A DNA stretch of 64,000 nt from Methylophilus glucosoxydans. Its GTDB lineage: Bacteria > Pseudomonadota > Gammaproteobacteria > Burkholderiales > Methylophilaceae. The stretch is taken from assembly GCF_042676145.1 (NCBI RefSeq), contig NZ_JBHTJW010000002.1:1302001-1366000 (forward strand). The letters are read 5' to 3'. A program made the position numbers and the translations under genes. Shown piece by piece: positions 1-7,417 of the stretch; within the stretch, counting starts at the first letter, position 1; each line of letters begins with the position of its first letter. Under the pieces are notes generated by a model that was given only the letters and a program-made list of their open reading frames with translations, did not search any database and was not told the origin of the DNA.

Positions 1-935
1 TGATTGCCGATGATTTCCTGCGCGCTGTAACCGGTGACTGCGGCAAAAATGGGGTTTACATGTGTGATATTCCCTTTGAGGTCAAATTCAATCACGCCCA
101 TCACCTTGTTGATGGCCGCAATTTGTCCTTCAAACTGCGCATTTTTTCTTTTTTCAGCGGTGATGTCGGTGGCATATTTGACGACTTTGAACGGTTTGCC
201 TGTCGCATCAAAAATGGGGTTGTAACTGGCTTGTAGCCAAACCTCTCGGCCGCCTTTGCCGATGCGTTTGTATTGCGCGTTATCGGCCTCACCCTTGGCC
301 AGTTTGTCCCAAAACTGTTTATATTCCGCACTGTTTTTATAAGCGGTTTCAACAAACATGCTGTGGTGATTGCCGATGATTTCCTGCTTGCTATAGCCAG
401 TGGCTGCGGCAAAGTTGTCATTCACGGCAATGATTCTCCCGTCAAGGTCAAATTCAATCACTCCCATCACCTTGTCGATCGCAGAAATCTGGCCTGCAAA
501 GTCAGCGTTCTTGCGTTTTTCTGCCGAGATATCAGTGGCGTATTTAACAACCTTGAATGGTTTGCCCTGTTTATCGAGAATCGGGTTATAACTGGCCTGC
601 AGCCAGATTTGTTTGCCGTCTTTGCCCTTGCGCAAATATAGGCCTTGATCTGGCTCGCCGCGCACAAGCTTTTGCCAGAGTGCCTGATATTCCGGGCTTG
701 CCTGATACGCGGCATCCACCAGCAGCCGATGGTGCTGGCCGACCAGCTCCTGCCTGCTATAACCCGTCACCGCCGCAAAGTTGTCGTTGACCGCAAGGAT
801 GTTTCCCTCCAGGTCAAACTCAATCACGCCCATGACTTTATCAATCGCGCGCAGTTGTCCTTCTTGATCCAGCTGCCTGAGCAGTGTTTCCTGAGAAGGT
901 TGTTTGCTAAGCTTTTTAAAAATATTCCAGTCCAT
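1..935 (-). CDS. Multi-PAS-domain sensory protein (C-terminus beyond window edge)
   Basis: The gene is open from an ATG at 935 to the left edge, giving 311 codons of its N-terminal part. Translation shows tandem PAS domains of 122 residues each. Each contains the phrases DKVMGVIEFDL, AVTGYS, a W-L-Q-A-S-Y-N-P-I segment and KVVKYATDI (the PAC end). Two repeats are complete and a third is cut by the edge. Proteins with this layout in betaproteobacteria usually continue into a methyl-accepting chemotaxis signalling domain or a GGDEF/kinase output; the output here cannot be seen. No N-terminal membrane segment precedes the first PAS, so it is probably cytoplasmic. PAS folds of this kind sense redox state, oxygen or small ligands, but the ligand cannot be told from sequence. 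The start is supported by the initial M-D-W-N-I-F-K-K and the lack of an upstream alternative. Confidence 0.8.
   Translation of the reverse strand, partial: MDWNIFKKLSKQPSQETLLRQLDQEGQLRAIDKVMGVIEFDLEGNILAVNDNFAAVTGYSRQELVGQHHRLLVDAAYQASPEYQALWQKLVRGEPDQGLYLRKGKDGKQIWLQASYNPILDKQGKPFKVVKYATDISAEKRKNADFAGQISAIDKVMGVIEFDLDGRIIAVNDNFAAATGYSKQEIIGNHHSMFVETAYKNSAEYKQFWDKLAKGEADNAQYKRIGKGGREVWLQASYNPIFDATGKPFKVVKYATDITAEKRKNAQFEGQIAAINKVMGVIEFDLKGNITHVNPIFAAVTGYSAQEIIGN
80..830 (-). repeat. 366-bp tandem repeats encoding PAS domains
   Basis: Near-identical DNA blocks recur at an exact 366-bp period. The anchor AATTCAATCAC lies at 85 and 451, and its variant AACTCAATCAC at 817. Each period encodes one 122-residue PAS/PAC unit. 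Similarity at the DNA level indicates recent duplication or ongoing homogenisation within the gene. Confidence 0.8.
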
Positions 936-1238
936 TTTTCACCCTCATTGATATAAATTTATCTTGTAATTATTATCGCGATACCAATAGGATTAGAGAC
1001 TAATCAGGTGTAAAGGCATGCTGGGATATGAGACGGGTTAGTGTCTGTATTCAATAGATCAAACAAACACGCTATAGACGCTGATCCGCTGGCAGGAAGA
1101 ATGCTTGAGATGGACTATCGTCGATGTATGAATCGCAACCAAGCCTGTGCTTAGTCTGATCAGGGGATTAGGCTTAAATGTTACTTTAAAGTATAATTGT
1201 TATCGTAGTAACTATATAAACAAATTGGGGATATAAAT
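936..1238. other. Intergenic region between divergent PAS gene and PEP-CTERM gene
   Basis: This 303-bp gap separates two divergent genes and should hold both promoters. A TATAAT hexamer at 1192-1197 is a plausible -10 box for the rightward gene, but no good -35 partner is seen. No small gene or RNA is recognisable. Confidence 0.4.
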
Positions 1239-1718
1239 ATGTTTTGGAAACTGACTTGTGCAGGGGTCATGTTTGCAGCTTTAAATGCAAATGCAGCTAC
1301 GATTACAATCACAAATGGCTACGATGAGCCAGGAGCAGCTTCGGGTAAAACTGAAATCATTGACTTTGCTCCACAGAATACCGCTTTTAATCTGCTGGGC
1401 TCACTCGACCTAGACGGTGCCCTGCAGAAAAATGGTAACCAGGACTTTGTGTTTGGTCTTTACAAAAACAATACGCTGATTAAAGGCCTGGCAGATTTTA
1501 CTGCTGCCAGCGGTGATGTCTATAGATTCAATTTTAGCAACCTGGCCTCAGGTACTTACAGCCTGAGATTCAACATCAATGGTGGTGGTAACTATAGCTT
1601 CAATGCTAACTTGACGCCATTTTCCTCAGTTGTCACCCCAGTGCCAGAGCCAGAAAGCATGGCTTTGATGCTCGTGGGTTTGGGCGCGATTGTCGCCCGC
1701 CGTTTTAAAAAGGCTTAA
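1239..1718 (+). CDS. PEP-CTERM sorting-domain exported protein
   Basis: This 159-residue protein has an N-terminal signal peptide (residues 1-19, ending ALNANA). Its C-terminus is a classic PEP-CTERM tail: P-V-P-E-P at 134-138, a hydrophobic helix at about 139-152, and the basic end RRFKK. Such tails are recognised by an exosortase/EpsH-type transpeptidase in exopolysaccharide-producing Gram-negative bacteria. The middle is a beta-rich, Gly/Asn-rich domain of unknown function. GGGG precedes the ATG by a suitable distance. A bidirectional terminator follows at once. No exosortase gene lies in the window. The sorting call is firm; the role is unknown. Confidence 0.85.
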   Translation: MFWKLTCAGVMFAALNANAATITITNGYDEPGAASGKTEIIDFAPQNTAFNLLGSLDLDGALQKNGNQDFVFGLYKNNTLIKGLADFTAASGDVYRFNFSNLASGTYSLRFNINGGGNYSFNANLTPFSSVVTPVPEPESMALMLVGLGAIVARRFKKA

Positions 1719-1730
1719 TCAGCCGCATGT

Positions 1731-1761
1731 AAAAAAAAGCCCCAGTGATGGGGCTTTTTTA
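1731..1761. terminator. Bidirectional intrinsic terminator
   Basis: A short stem GCCCC/GGGGC with loop AGTGAT is flanked by an A-run on the left and a T-run on the right. It can stop transcription from both converging genes: the PEP-CTERM gene on plus and the EF-hand gene on minus. Confidence 0.8.
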
Positions 1762-1766
1762 TTGGC

Positions 1767-2084
1767 TCAGGTTTTGTGGCTGCTCGCTGCACGCTTCTCA
1801 TGCATGAGCTGATACACCTGCTCGATTTCTTTTTGCTCCGCAACATCCAGCACACCATCATGATTGACATCCATATGCTCAAACATTTTTTTCTGATGCG
1901 TCGGGTCGCCTTGCAAATACTCCTGCAAAGAAATCATGCCATCGGTGTTTTCATCCAGATAATTCATGCTGTAATTAGGCGACAGTTTATTGCAATCTGG
2001 CGTTGTCGCATGTTCGTCGGCATGCGTGTTTTGGTACAGCGATGGAATTAAAAAAACAATAAAAGTGAAAACAGGAATTTTCAT
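1767..2084 (-). CDS. Small exported EF-hand protein
   Basis: This 105-residue protein has a signal peptide (MKIPVFTF... to about residue 22) and two canonical 12-residue EF-hand loops: DENTDGMISLQE at about 44-55 and DVNHDGVLDVAE at about 72-83. All acidic calcium ligands are present, so calcium binding in the periplasm is likely. The ATG at 2084 was preferred over the in-frame ATG at 2111 because a GGGGTGG ribosome-binding site lies just upstream of 2084. The family is broad and the function is not known beyond calcium binding. Confidence 0.75.
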   Translation of the reverse strand: MKIPVFTFIVFLIPSLYQNTHADEHATTPDCNKLSPNYSMNYLDENTDGMISLQEYLQGDPTHQKKMFEHMDVNHDGVLDVAEQKEIEQVYQLMHEKRAASSHKT

Positions 2085-2185
2085 ATTTAACCACCCCAAT
2101 AAAGTTGTCAATATGATTAACGCGATAGCTAACAGGTTCCTTAAACGCTGTTATTTTTGCAAGATTTAATAGGTTTCTAAGGCAA

Positions 2186-2212
2186 CAAAAAACCCGCCGC
2201 AGCGGGTTTTGT
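2186..2212. terminator. Intrinsic terminator hairpin
   Basis: The stem AACCCGC/GCGGGTT with loop CGCA is flanked by A- and T-runs. It lies downstream of the minus-strand UPF0114 gene and upstream of the EF-hand gene. Confidence 0.7.
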
Positions 2213-2263
2213 AGTTTAGCCTTTTAAAGACAAGCAACGCTGTTCAGTCAAGCCGGGCAGGGC

Positions 2264-2788
2264 TTAGTGGTCATCCCCATGCCCGGCAATTTTATCCATC
2301 CAGGCAAACAAAACGCCGGTGATGATAAAGGTCAGGTGAATGCCCACCAGCCAAGCCATTTGCTCGGTGCTAAACGTGGCGGTACCAGAGCTTTGGTGCA
2401 CAAAAGCCTTAAGCAGGTCTATGGCAGAAATCGCCACAATCGAGCCAATCAGTTTGAGTTTCAGGCCGGAGTAATCGACTTTACCCATCCATTCAGGGCG
2501 GTCTTCGCTATCAGCCGTATCAATGCGTGAGACAAAGTTTTCATAGCCGCTAAAAATCACCATAATCAGCAAGTTACCCACCAAGGTGATATCCACCAGC
2601 GCCAATAGCGAGAGCACGGTTTCTTGCTCGGTGAGCGAGCCCAGATGCCCGGCAATATGCATAAACTCCTGGCCAAATTTCACCAGTAAAATGACCAGCC
2701 CGCCGACCAGGCCGAGGTACATCGGCGCCATCAGCCAACGGCTCTTAAAAATCAAACTCTCTAAAATTTTTTCCAAAAACTTCGCCAT
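2264..2788 (-). CDS. UPF0114 (YqhA/TIGR00645) family inner-membrane protein
   Basis: This 174-residue protein matches the YqhA/UPF0114 family in length and in phrases such as SRWLMAPMYLGL and the GNLLIMVIFSGYENFVS region. About four hydrophobic helices are visible, near residues 18-38, 57-80, 110-128 and 136-160. The C-terminus ends in His/Asp residues (GHGDDH). The biochemical role of the family is not established. It is followed on the same strand, upstream, by the COG0523 GTPase gene, with a 67-bp gap; joint transcription is possible but not shown. Confidence 0.85.
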   Translation of the reverse strand: MAKFLEKILESLIFKSRWLMAPMYLGLVGGLVILLVKFGQEFMHIAGHLGSLTEQETVLSLLALVDITLVGNLLIMVIFSGYENFVSRIDTADSEDRPEWMGKVDYSGLKLKLIGSIVAISAIDLLKAFVHQSSGTATFSTEQMAWLVGIHLTFIITGVLFAWMDKIAGHGDDH

Positions 2789-2855
2789 GAAAACTCCAAA
2801 CGTAAATAGCGATTAATAAACTCTTTAAATGCCCAACGGTTTCAAACACAAACCG

Positions 2856-3893
2856 CTAGAATTGCGTCAACATTTCACGCACTGCTTCCTCATCAATCCC
2901 CTTGCCAATAATCACCACGCGGCTAATCGGCTCCTCTTCATCCCATCCCTCAAGCAAGGTGGGCGGGTAGGGCGTAAAGTGCACGGCGTGGATCGCCAGC
3001 GGCGCAGGCGCATCTTCCACATGCAAAATGCCTTTCATGCGCAGCAGCTTTTCACCATGCGTCTGGCACAGCTTTAAAATCACACTTTTAAAATCCGCAT
3101 AAGCCATCGGCTTGGGTAAATACACGGTAAACGTGCTCACCCCATCATGCGCAGGCGCTTTGGGCAAGGTGCCTTTTTTCGCCGCACTAAACCCACTGGC
3201 CGGGGCACGCAACCAACGCTGCGGGCTCGCCTGCTTGCTGGCAAAGTCGAATAAGCCTACATCAATAATCTGCATCGGGTCTATCTCGCCATGCAACACA
3301 AATTGCTGCGTCGCATTCGGGTTGATCTCGCTCAGCTTGGCCTGCAAGGCCTCAATTTGCTCTGGCGTAGCCGTGTCACGCTTGGTAATCAGCAACACAT
3401 CCGCCACGGCAGCTTGTTTGAGTGCTTCTTTCTGCTCGGCAATCTGCTGCAAGCCATAAGCCGCATCAATCGTCACTACCACCGCGTCCAGACGATAGAC
3501 TGATTCAATCACAGGCTCATTCATCAGGTTGGCTAAAATCGGGCCAGGGTCTGCCATGCCCGTGGTTTCAATCACCAGGCGATTGAACTCAGGCACTGCC
3601 TGCAAACTGCGCTTAAAAAACAAATCGCGCATGGTGTCGGCCAGCTCGTTTTTGAGCGAGCAGCACAAACAGCCAGAACTCAACAACACCGTGTTATCGG
3701 CAATATGCTCGCTCTCTATGGTTTGCGAAATCTGGCTATTGGCAAAAATCTGGTCCAAGCCTGCTTCACCGAGTTCGTTAATTATGACTGCGGTGTCTTT
3801 CATCGCGGAGTTATGCAGAAGCTTGTTGAGCAGGGTGGTTTTGCCGCTACCCAAAAAACCAGTGAGCAGCGTGACGGGGATACGTTTATCCAT
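2856..3893 (-). CDS. COG0523/CobW-family metallochaperone GTPase (YjiA/ZNG1-like)
   Basis: This is a 345-residue P-loop GTPase. It has Walker A (GFLGSGKTT, residues 12-20), the family's C-X-C-C metal motif (CLCC, 75-78), an E-T-T-G-M-A-D-P switch at about 110-117, and ITKRD as the guanine-specificity motif near 170. The C-terminal third is the CobW_C domain. Members insert or deliver zinc or other divalent metals to target proteins, using GTP hydrolysis. No cobalamin or zinc-regulated genes lie beside it, so the client metal cannot be named, and no Zur-like operator was recognised. Confidence 0.85.
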   Translation of the reverse strand: MDKRIPVTLLTGFLGSGKTTLLNKLLHNSAMKDTAVIINELGEAGLDQIFANSQISQTIESEHIADNTVLLSSGCLCCSLKNELADTMRDLFFKRSLQAVPEFNRLVIETTGMADPGPILANLMNEPVIESVYRLDAVVVTIDAAYGLQQIAEQKEALKQAAVADVLLITKRDTATPEQIEALQAKLSEINPNATQQFVLHGEIDPMQIIDVGLFDFASKQASPQRWLRAPASGFSAAKKGTLPKAPAHDGVSTFTVYLPKPMAYADFKSVILKLCQTHGEKLLRMKGILHVEDAPAPLAIHAVHFTPYPPTLLEGWDEEEPISRVVIIGKGIDEEAVREMLTQF

Positions 3894-4015
3894 ATTAATT
3901 CTAATAAAACGAGTGTGGCGGTATTTTAACGCGGATGATTGTTGGTGATACTAAGTGTTTCGACTTATATGGTGATGTAGCCATAAATCACAAGAGGTTT
4001 AAAAACTATTGTCTT

Positions 4016-5005
4016 CTATTGGATTGGTACTCGACGAATAGTGCGAGCTCTGGCTGTGACAGGTTGCAGCATTTTTAAACGCCATTCAGTATCTGAAATA
4101 AGTGAAGATACCTTCTCGTCCGTCAGTAATCTTCTATAGTTGTTTAATGTCGTTATCTTCGTCAGTTCTTTACGTATTGTTTTTAAATGTCCTATCCTAA
4201 TGCCATGAGGGTCTTTTGCGAATGACTCCAATGCTTTTTCAATAAGATCGCCAGGAATTTCTCGACAAGCAAGAATTTCCAAAGCAACGTCAGCTAGTGG
4301 GTCAGGCGGAAATAATTTCTCACCTCCAGAAAACATCTCAAGAAAGTATTCGCCGATATGTTTTTCATGATTAAAGTTCATCATTCTCACATTAGGCCAA
4401 TCATCAAAAGCGTGGCAAAACGGAAGCTCTGTAACCCAAGCACATTGTTCTGTTGGTCTTGGTAAAGCCTGAGGGCCTAAAGGAAAGTAATTGCTAATCT
4501 CTAAGGGGTTTACTCTATAGATGACTCCCATTCCTGAAGTGACTGGTTGCCAGCCACTTTTAGTTTCATAGCAAGTGGCGAAAAAAGCGCTGACATTGAA
4601 GTCATCTGTAAGATCAAGGTATCCAGTTGGAATCCCATAATGTTGTGCAAGTGCAATTCGATCAAGTTTTAGTTTTTGATTAGCCGCATGGGATGTAATT
4701 GGATGATGATTAAGCTCTCGGGAAAACCACCACGATTGAGCAAGTCTAAGTACAATTCTAGCTTGATCAGAAATAGCGTATTTCCATAATTCTCCAGTGT
4801 TTTGAGAGATCATTCCCCGGGCAATAGAAGGTAACATTGGCAAGTAACGTTTATTTTGCCCACGATACAAGCTTTGTACAGCAAATGGGATTGCTCCTCC
4901 GTGATCCTCTTCCGAGTACCAGTACCAGCTTTGTTCTCGTCTGGACCTATGATCAACAAAGTCTTTTGAGATTTCAAGGAGTGTTGTAGCAGGCACTATT
5001 TGCAT
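4016..5005 (-). CDS. FRG-domain protein
   Basis: This 329-residue protein carries the FRG signature. The first motif is SLYRGQ (45-50), the R-G-Q motif for which the family is partly named. It is followed by QHYGIPT (121-127) and LDLTDD (130-135), matching the usual QHYGxPT-x-LLDWT block. The rest is poorly conserved. FRG proteins are of uncertain activity and are often found in accessory or defence regions. The gene is visibly more AT-rich than its neighbours, and GGAA sits at a suitable distance from the ATG. It lies 83 bp downstream of a PIN toxin gene on the same strand. Domain call is good; function is unknown. Confidence 0.75.
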   Translation of the reverse strand: MQIVPATTLLEISKDFVDHRSRREQSWYWYSEEDHGGAIPFAVQSLYRGQNKRYLPMLPSIARGMISQNTGELWKYAISDQARIVLRLAQSWWFSRELNHHPITSHAANQKLKLDRIALAQHYGIPTGYLDLTDDFNVSAFFATCYETKSGWQPVTSGMGVIYRVNPLEISNYFPLGPQALPRPTEQCAWVTELPFCHAFDDWPNVRMMNFNHEKHIGEYFLEMFSGGEKLFPPDPLADVALEILACREIPGDLIEKALESFAKDPHGIRIGHLKTIRKELTKITTLNNYRRLLTDEKVSSLISDTEWRLKMLQPVTARARTIRRVPIQ

Positions 5006-5088
5006 GAATTATTCCGATTTTAAAAAATAAAAACATTACCTACTTACAGCCCTTTGAATAATTGTGGGCAGAGTGGCCGAGCACGTAT

Positions 5089-5655
5089 TTAAATCAACTC
5101 AGAATACTGCTTAAGCAATGAAACGGTTTGCGGTAATTGTTGTTTTTGCAAGCAGGTTAAAAACTCTTCAACAGCCATCGGTGGCTTTTTCAACGCGTTT
5201 CGTTGGTCTCTAAATGCCTTGCAGCAAATGGCGGGTGCCATGTCTATCTGGTAGTAAATAAAATCATCCGGATGAATGATTTCTATCTGAAAAGCTTTTA
5301 AGTCTTCTGCAGGAAAGTCTTTTTGGTTAAAGGTTACGATCGCATCGGCTTTGCATTTGATGGCTGCGGCCAGCACGTGGCGGTCATCTGGATCAGGCAG
5401 CGTTAAGCCTTCAATCAAGCATTCATAGCCTTCTACTTTTGCATCTGGCACGTGGCCATCCATCAGGTCGCGCACGCGCTCAAGGGTTTCACGTGGGTAC
5501 TTTCCATCGCGCACAAGCGCATTTATCCACTCTTCGTGGATTGCATCTGTCCAATAGGCTTTAAATAAATCACAGTTTGCCAGACGCATTAAACTATCGC
5601 GTAGTGGCGCTGGGTAGAGCACGCAAGCGTCAAACAAGACGGCAAAGCGTGCCAT
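5089..5655 (-). CDS. PIN-domain ribonuclease, probable toxin
   Basis: This 188-residue PIN-domain protein has the acidic active-site pattern: D9 in LFDAC, E42 region (HEEW), D90/D91 in PDPDDRHVLAAA, and the later N-Q-K-D-F (110-114). PIN proteins are Mg-dependent RNases. The gene begins 4 bp after the stop of an HTH-domain gene, a typical antitoxin-first toxin-antitoxin order. It is longer than classic VapC (about 130 residues), with a 50-residue C-terminal extension. RNase toxin activity is inferred from family and arrangement. Confidence 0.75.
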   Translation of the reverse strand: MARFAVLFDACVLYPAPLRDSLMRLANCDLFKAYWTDAIHEEWINALVRDGKYPRETLERVRDLMDGHVPDAKVEGYECLIEGLTLPDPDDRHVLAAAIKCKADAIVTFNQKDFPAEDLKAFQIEIIHPDDFIYYQIDMAPAICCKAFRDQRNALKKPPMAVEEFLTCLQKQQLPQTVSLLKQYSELI

Positions 5656-5659
5656 CTGT

Positions 5660-6115
5660 TTAGTATCCCATCCCTAATTCTTGAGAGAGCTCGGTAAGTC
5701 CATCTAATGCTGTATTCCGTTGGGCAAGTAATGCTTCTTTATAAGCCAACACATCACTGGCTAATACTCTTCTGTGTGCGCCGACTTTGCGATGCGGCAG
5801 GGCACCTTTTTCTAGCAGGGTGACTAAATGCGGGCGGCTGACATTGAGCAGATTGGCTGCTTCTTGTGTGCTGAGTTCATGATGAATTGGCACTAGGCTG
5901 ATGGCGTTGCCTTTGGCCATTTCAGAGACGATATCCAGCAACATCTGCATGACCTGGCCAGGTAATACAATGTCCTCTGCCACACCATTGTTAGCGCGCA
6001 AAGTCAGTTGCACACGGTCAGCATCAGCGTATTTGCTGAGCATGCGGCTGGAGTGCTTGGCGGCTTCAATTTCTGGCTTAGAGGGTAAATGCACCACATT
6101 TTGTAGTGTGTTCAT
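5660..6115 (-). CDS. HTH/excisionase-type DNA-binding antitoxin
   Basis: This 151-residue protein has an excisionase/MerR-like helix-turn-helix at about residues 81-126 (LSTQEAANLLNVSRPHLVTL, then HRKVGAHRRV). Its N-terminal half has no recognised fold. It directly precedes the PIN gene with a 4-bp gap, so the two are almost certainly co-transcribed. As with other antitoxins it probably represses its own promoter; a perfect 12-bp palindrome lies just upstream of the start codon. It could instead be only a regulator, but the pairing favours the antitoxin role. Confidence 0.75.
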   Translation of the reverse strand: MNTLQNVVHLPSKPEIEAAKHSSRMLSKYADADRVQLTLRANNGVAEDIVLPGQVMQMLLDIVSEMAKGNAISLVPIHHELSTQEAANLLNVSRPHLVTLLEKGALPHRKVGAHRRVLASDVLAYKEALLAQRNTALDGLTELSQELGMGY

Positions 6116-6130
6116 TTTGAATGTCTCTTA

Positions 6131-6142
6131 ATCAAATTTGAT
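6131..6142. promoter_or_regulatory. Perfect palindrome, candidate operator of the PIN/HTH pair
   Basis: ATCAAATTTGAT is self-complementary over 12 bp. It ends 16 bp before the antitoxin ATG, close to AT-rich -10-like sequence on the minus strand. This is the usual place for an autorepression site. Binding is inferred. Confidence 0.4.
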
Positions 6143-6211
6143 ATAGTATTAGATTAAACGAAATAAACGAAAAAGACAATCAACCTAATGTGGGCACTAT
6201 CGATACCATTT

Positions 6212-6242
6212 AAAAAATAAACCCCATGTAAAAAACATGGGG
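6212..6242 (-). terminator. Intrinsic terminator after the second PEP-CTERM gene
   Basis: The stem CCCCATG/CATGGGG with an A/T loop is followed on the minus strand by a T-rich run (plus positions 6210-6221). A second, weaker hairpin (AATACTCC/GGGGTATT) lies at 6258-6281, nearer the stop codon. Confidence 0.7.
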
Positions 6243-6296
6243 CGAGTTGGCACGCTGAATACTCCTTTTAAGGGGGGTATTATCAGCACATGAGGG

Positions 6297-6998
6297 TTAA
6301 CGCTGCGTCCGTTTGCGTCGACTGATCATTGCACAGACCAATAGGCCCAAGCCAAGCATGGCATAAGTTTCAGGCTCTGGCACAGGTGTTGCTGTGATGT
6401 TAGCCAGTTGAAAATTCACACGTTGCGAGCCAAAGCCACTGCCCCCTTCATTGTAAAACACCGAGAAATTGACGGTTGTATTGCCATCAAATGGGTCTAT
6501 GACTTTTTGCCGTGCAAACACGAATAAATCTTGCCCGCTGGTATTAATAAAAAAGCTGAGGGTTCCATTCAGGCCGAGTGCAGCGGTGCTGTGCAGTTGG
6601 CTGCTGATGAGTTGTGTATCAAAGTTGGCGTTAAATCCGTCTTTGGTTGAGGTGACACGGCAGTCAATGTCAAGAGTAAGGCACGGGTTGTTGCTCAGGG
6701 CAAGGCTGGTGTTGCCGATGACTGCGGTGGAGGTCACTGCGTTGCGCAGTTCGATTTGATTTACGGCAGGGTTGGTGTCTGCCACTGTGGTATCAACATC
6801 GACGGTAAACCCGGCATACTGGTTGGTGAGTGCGTCGCGGATGGTTTGACCCGTCAGCAGGCTGACGTTTGATCCGTTTGCGACAAAGTTAATATTGCCA
6901 AATACCGAGTATACGACTGCCTTGGCTGGCATAGCGATGGTGAATAAAGATAATACTAAGCCCTGACAGAGTAGTTTGAATATGCCTTTTTGATGCAT
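6297..6998 (-). CDS. PEP-CTERM sorting-domain exported protein
   Basis: This 233-residue protein has a signal peptide (hydrophobic stretch after MHQKGIFKLL, cleavage near MPAKA). The tail is P-V-P-E-P-E, a hydrophobic helix (YAMLGLGLLVCAMI) and the basic end SRRKRTQR. The central part is a beta-rich domain with two cysteines (CLTLDIDC), possibly a disulfide. GAGGAG precedes the ATG. It is exported and presumably processed by an exosortase encoded elsewhere. It shares no obvious similarity with the first PEP-CTERM protein outside the tail. Confidence 0.85.
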   Translation of the reverse strand: MHQKGIFKLLCQGLVLSLFTIAMPAKAVVYSVFGNINFVANGSNVSLLTGQTIRDALTNQYAGFTVDVDTTVADTNPAVNQIELRNAVTSTAVIGNTSLALSNNPCLTLDIDCRVTSTKDGFNANFDTQLISSQLHSTAALGLNGTLSFFINTSGQDLFVFARQKVIDPFDGNTTVNFSVFYNEGGSGFGSQRVNFQLANITATPVPEPETYAMLGLGLLVCAMISRRKRTQR

Positions 6999-7165
6999 GC
7001 CTGACTCCTCTCAAATGGTATTTAAATGATTTTTAATCTTTTTGAGACTATGCTGGTCAGTGAGGCTGGTCAATCCCGAGTTCGGGGGGGCTTGCAACGG
7101 TTAGCATGCGTTAGAAATCTCTCTAAATAGTGGATAAATTGTTGGATTTACGTTGTCACACGATC

Positions 7166-7417
7166 ATGCAAACAAAACCATTGCGGCTTAATCCTAAAAA
7201 GCTGTTACATTCTAAGTGGACAGCGGTAAAGCCCGTGAATAAAGAAAAACACTTTATGGTGACCAAGCTCATCGTAAGCGATGAGAAGATGGGTGACGAG
7301 GAGACGCAAGTGATTGAAACCGTTGAGTTAGAAGCGGTCATGACTGGGCGCGTGCAGGTGATTGACTGGCATGCGTTGCAAGACCGCGCAGTGTGGAAAC
7401 AGGGGTGGGTGGCGTGA
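7166..7417 (+). CDS. TIGR02450-type Trp-rich small protein
   Basis: This protein of about 83 residues starts MQTKPLRLNPKKLL and contains the family hallmark KLLHSKWTAV, followed by KEKHFMV. It matches small proteins annotated as Trp-rich TIGR02450. The ATG at 7166 gives the usual N-terminus; a GTG at 7130 would add 12 residues with no family support. Its stop overlaps the start of the FAD enzyme gene by 4 bp (GTGA), so the two are translationally coupled. The role is unknown; the coupling hints at a link with the flavoprotein. Confidence 0.7.
   Translation: MQTKPLRLNPKKLLHSKWTAVKPVNKEKHFMVTKLIVSDEKMGDEETQVIETVELEAVMTGRVQVIDWHALQDRAVWKQGWVA

Noticed and set aside
5066..5085. tRNA-Ser-like 5' fragment (GAGTGGCCGAGC) between the FRG and PIN genes
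   Set aside because: Only about 12 nt match a serine tRNA D-arm; no anticodon arm or 3' half follows. A chance match is likely, though a tRNA fragment left by integration would fit the pocket.
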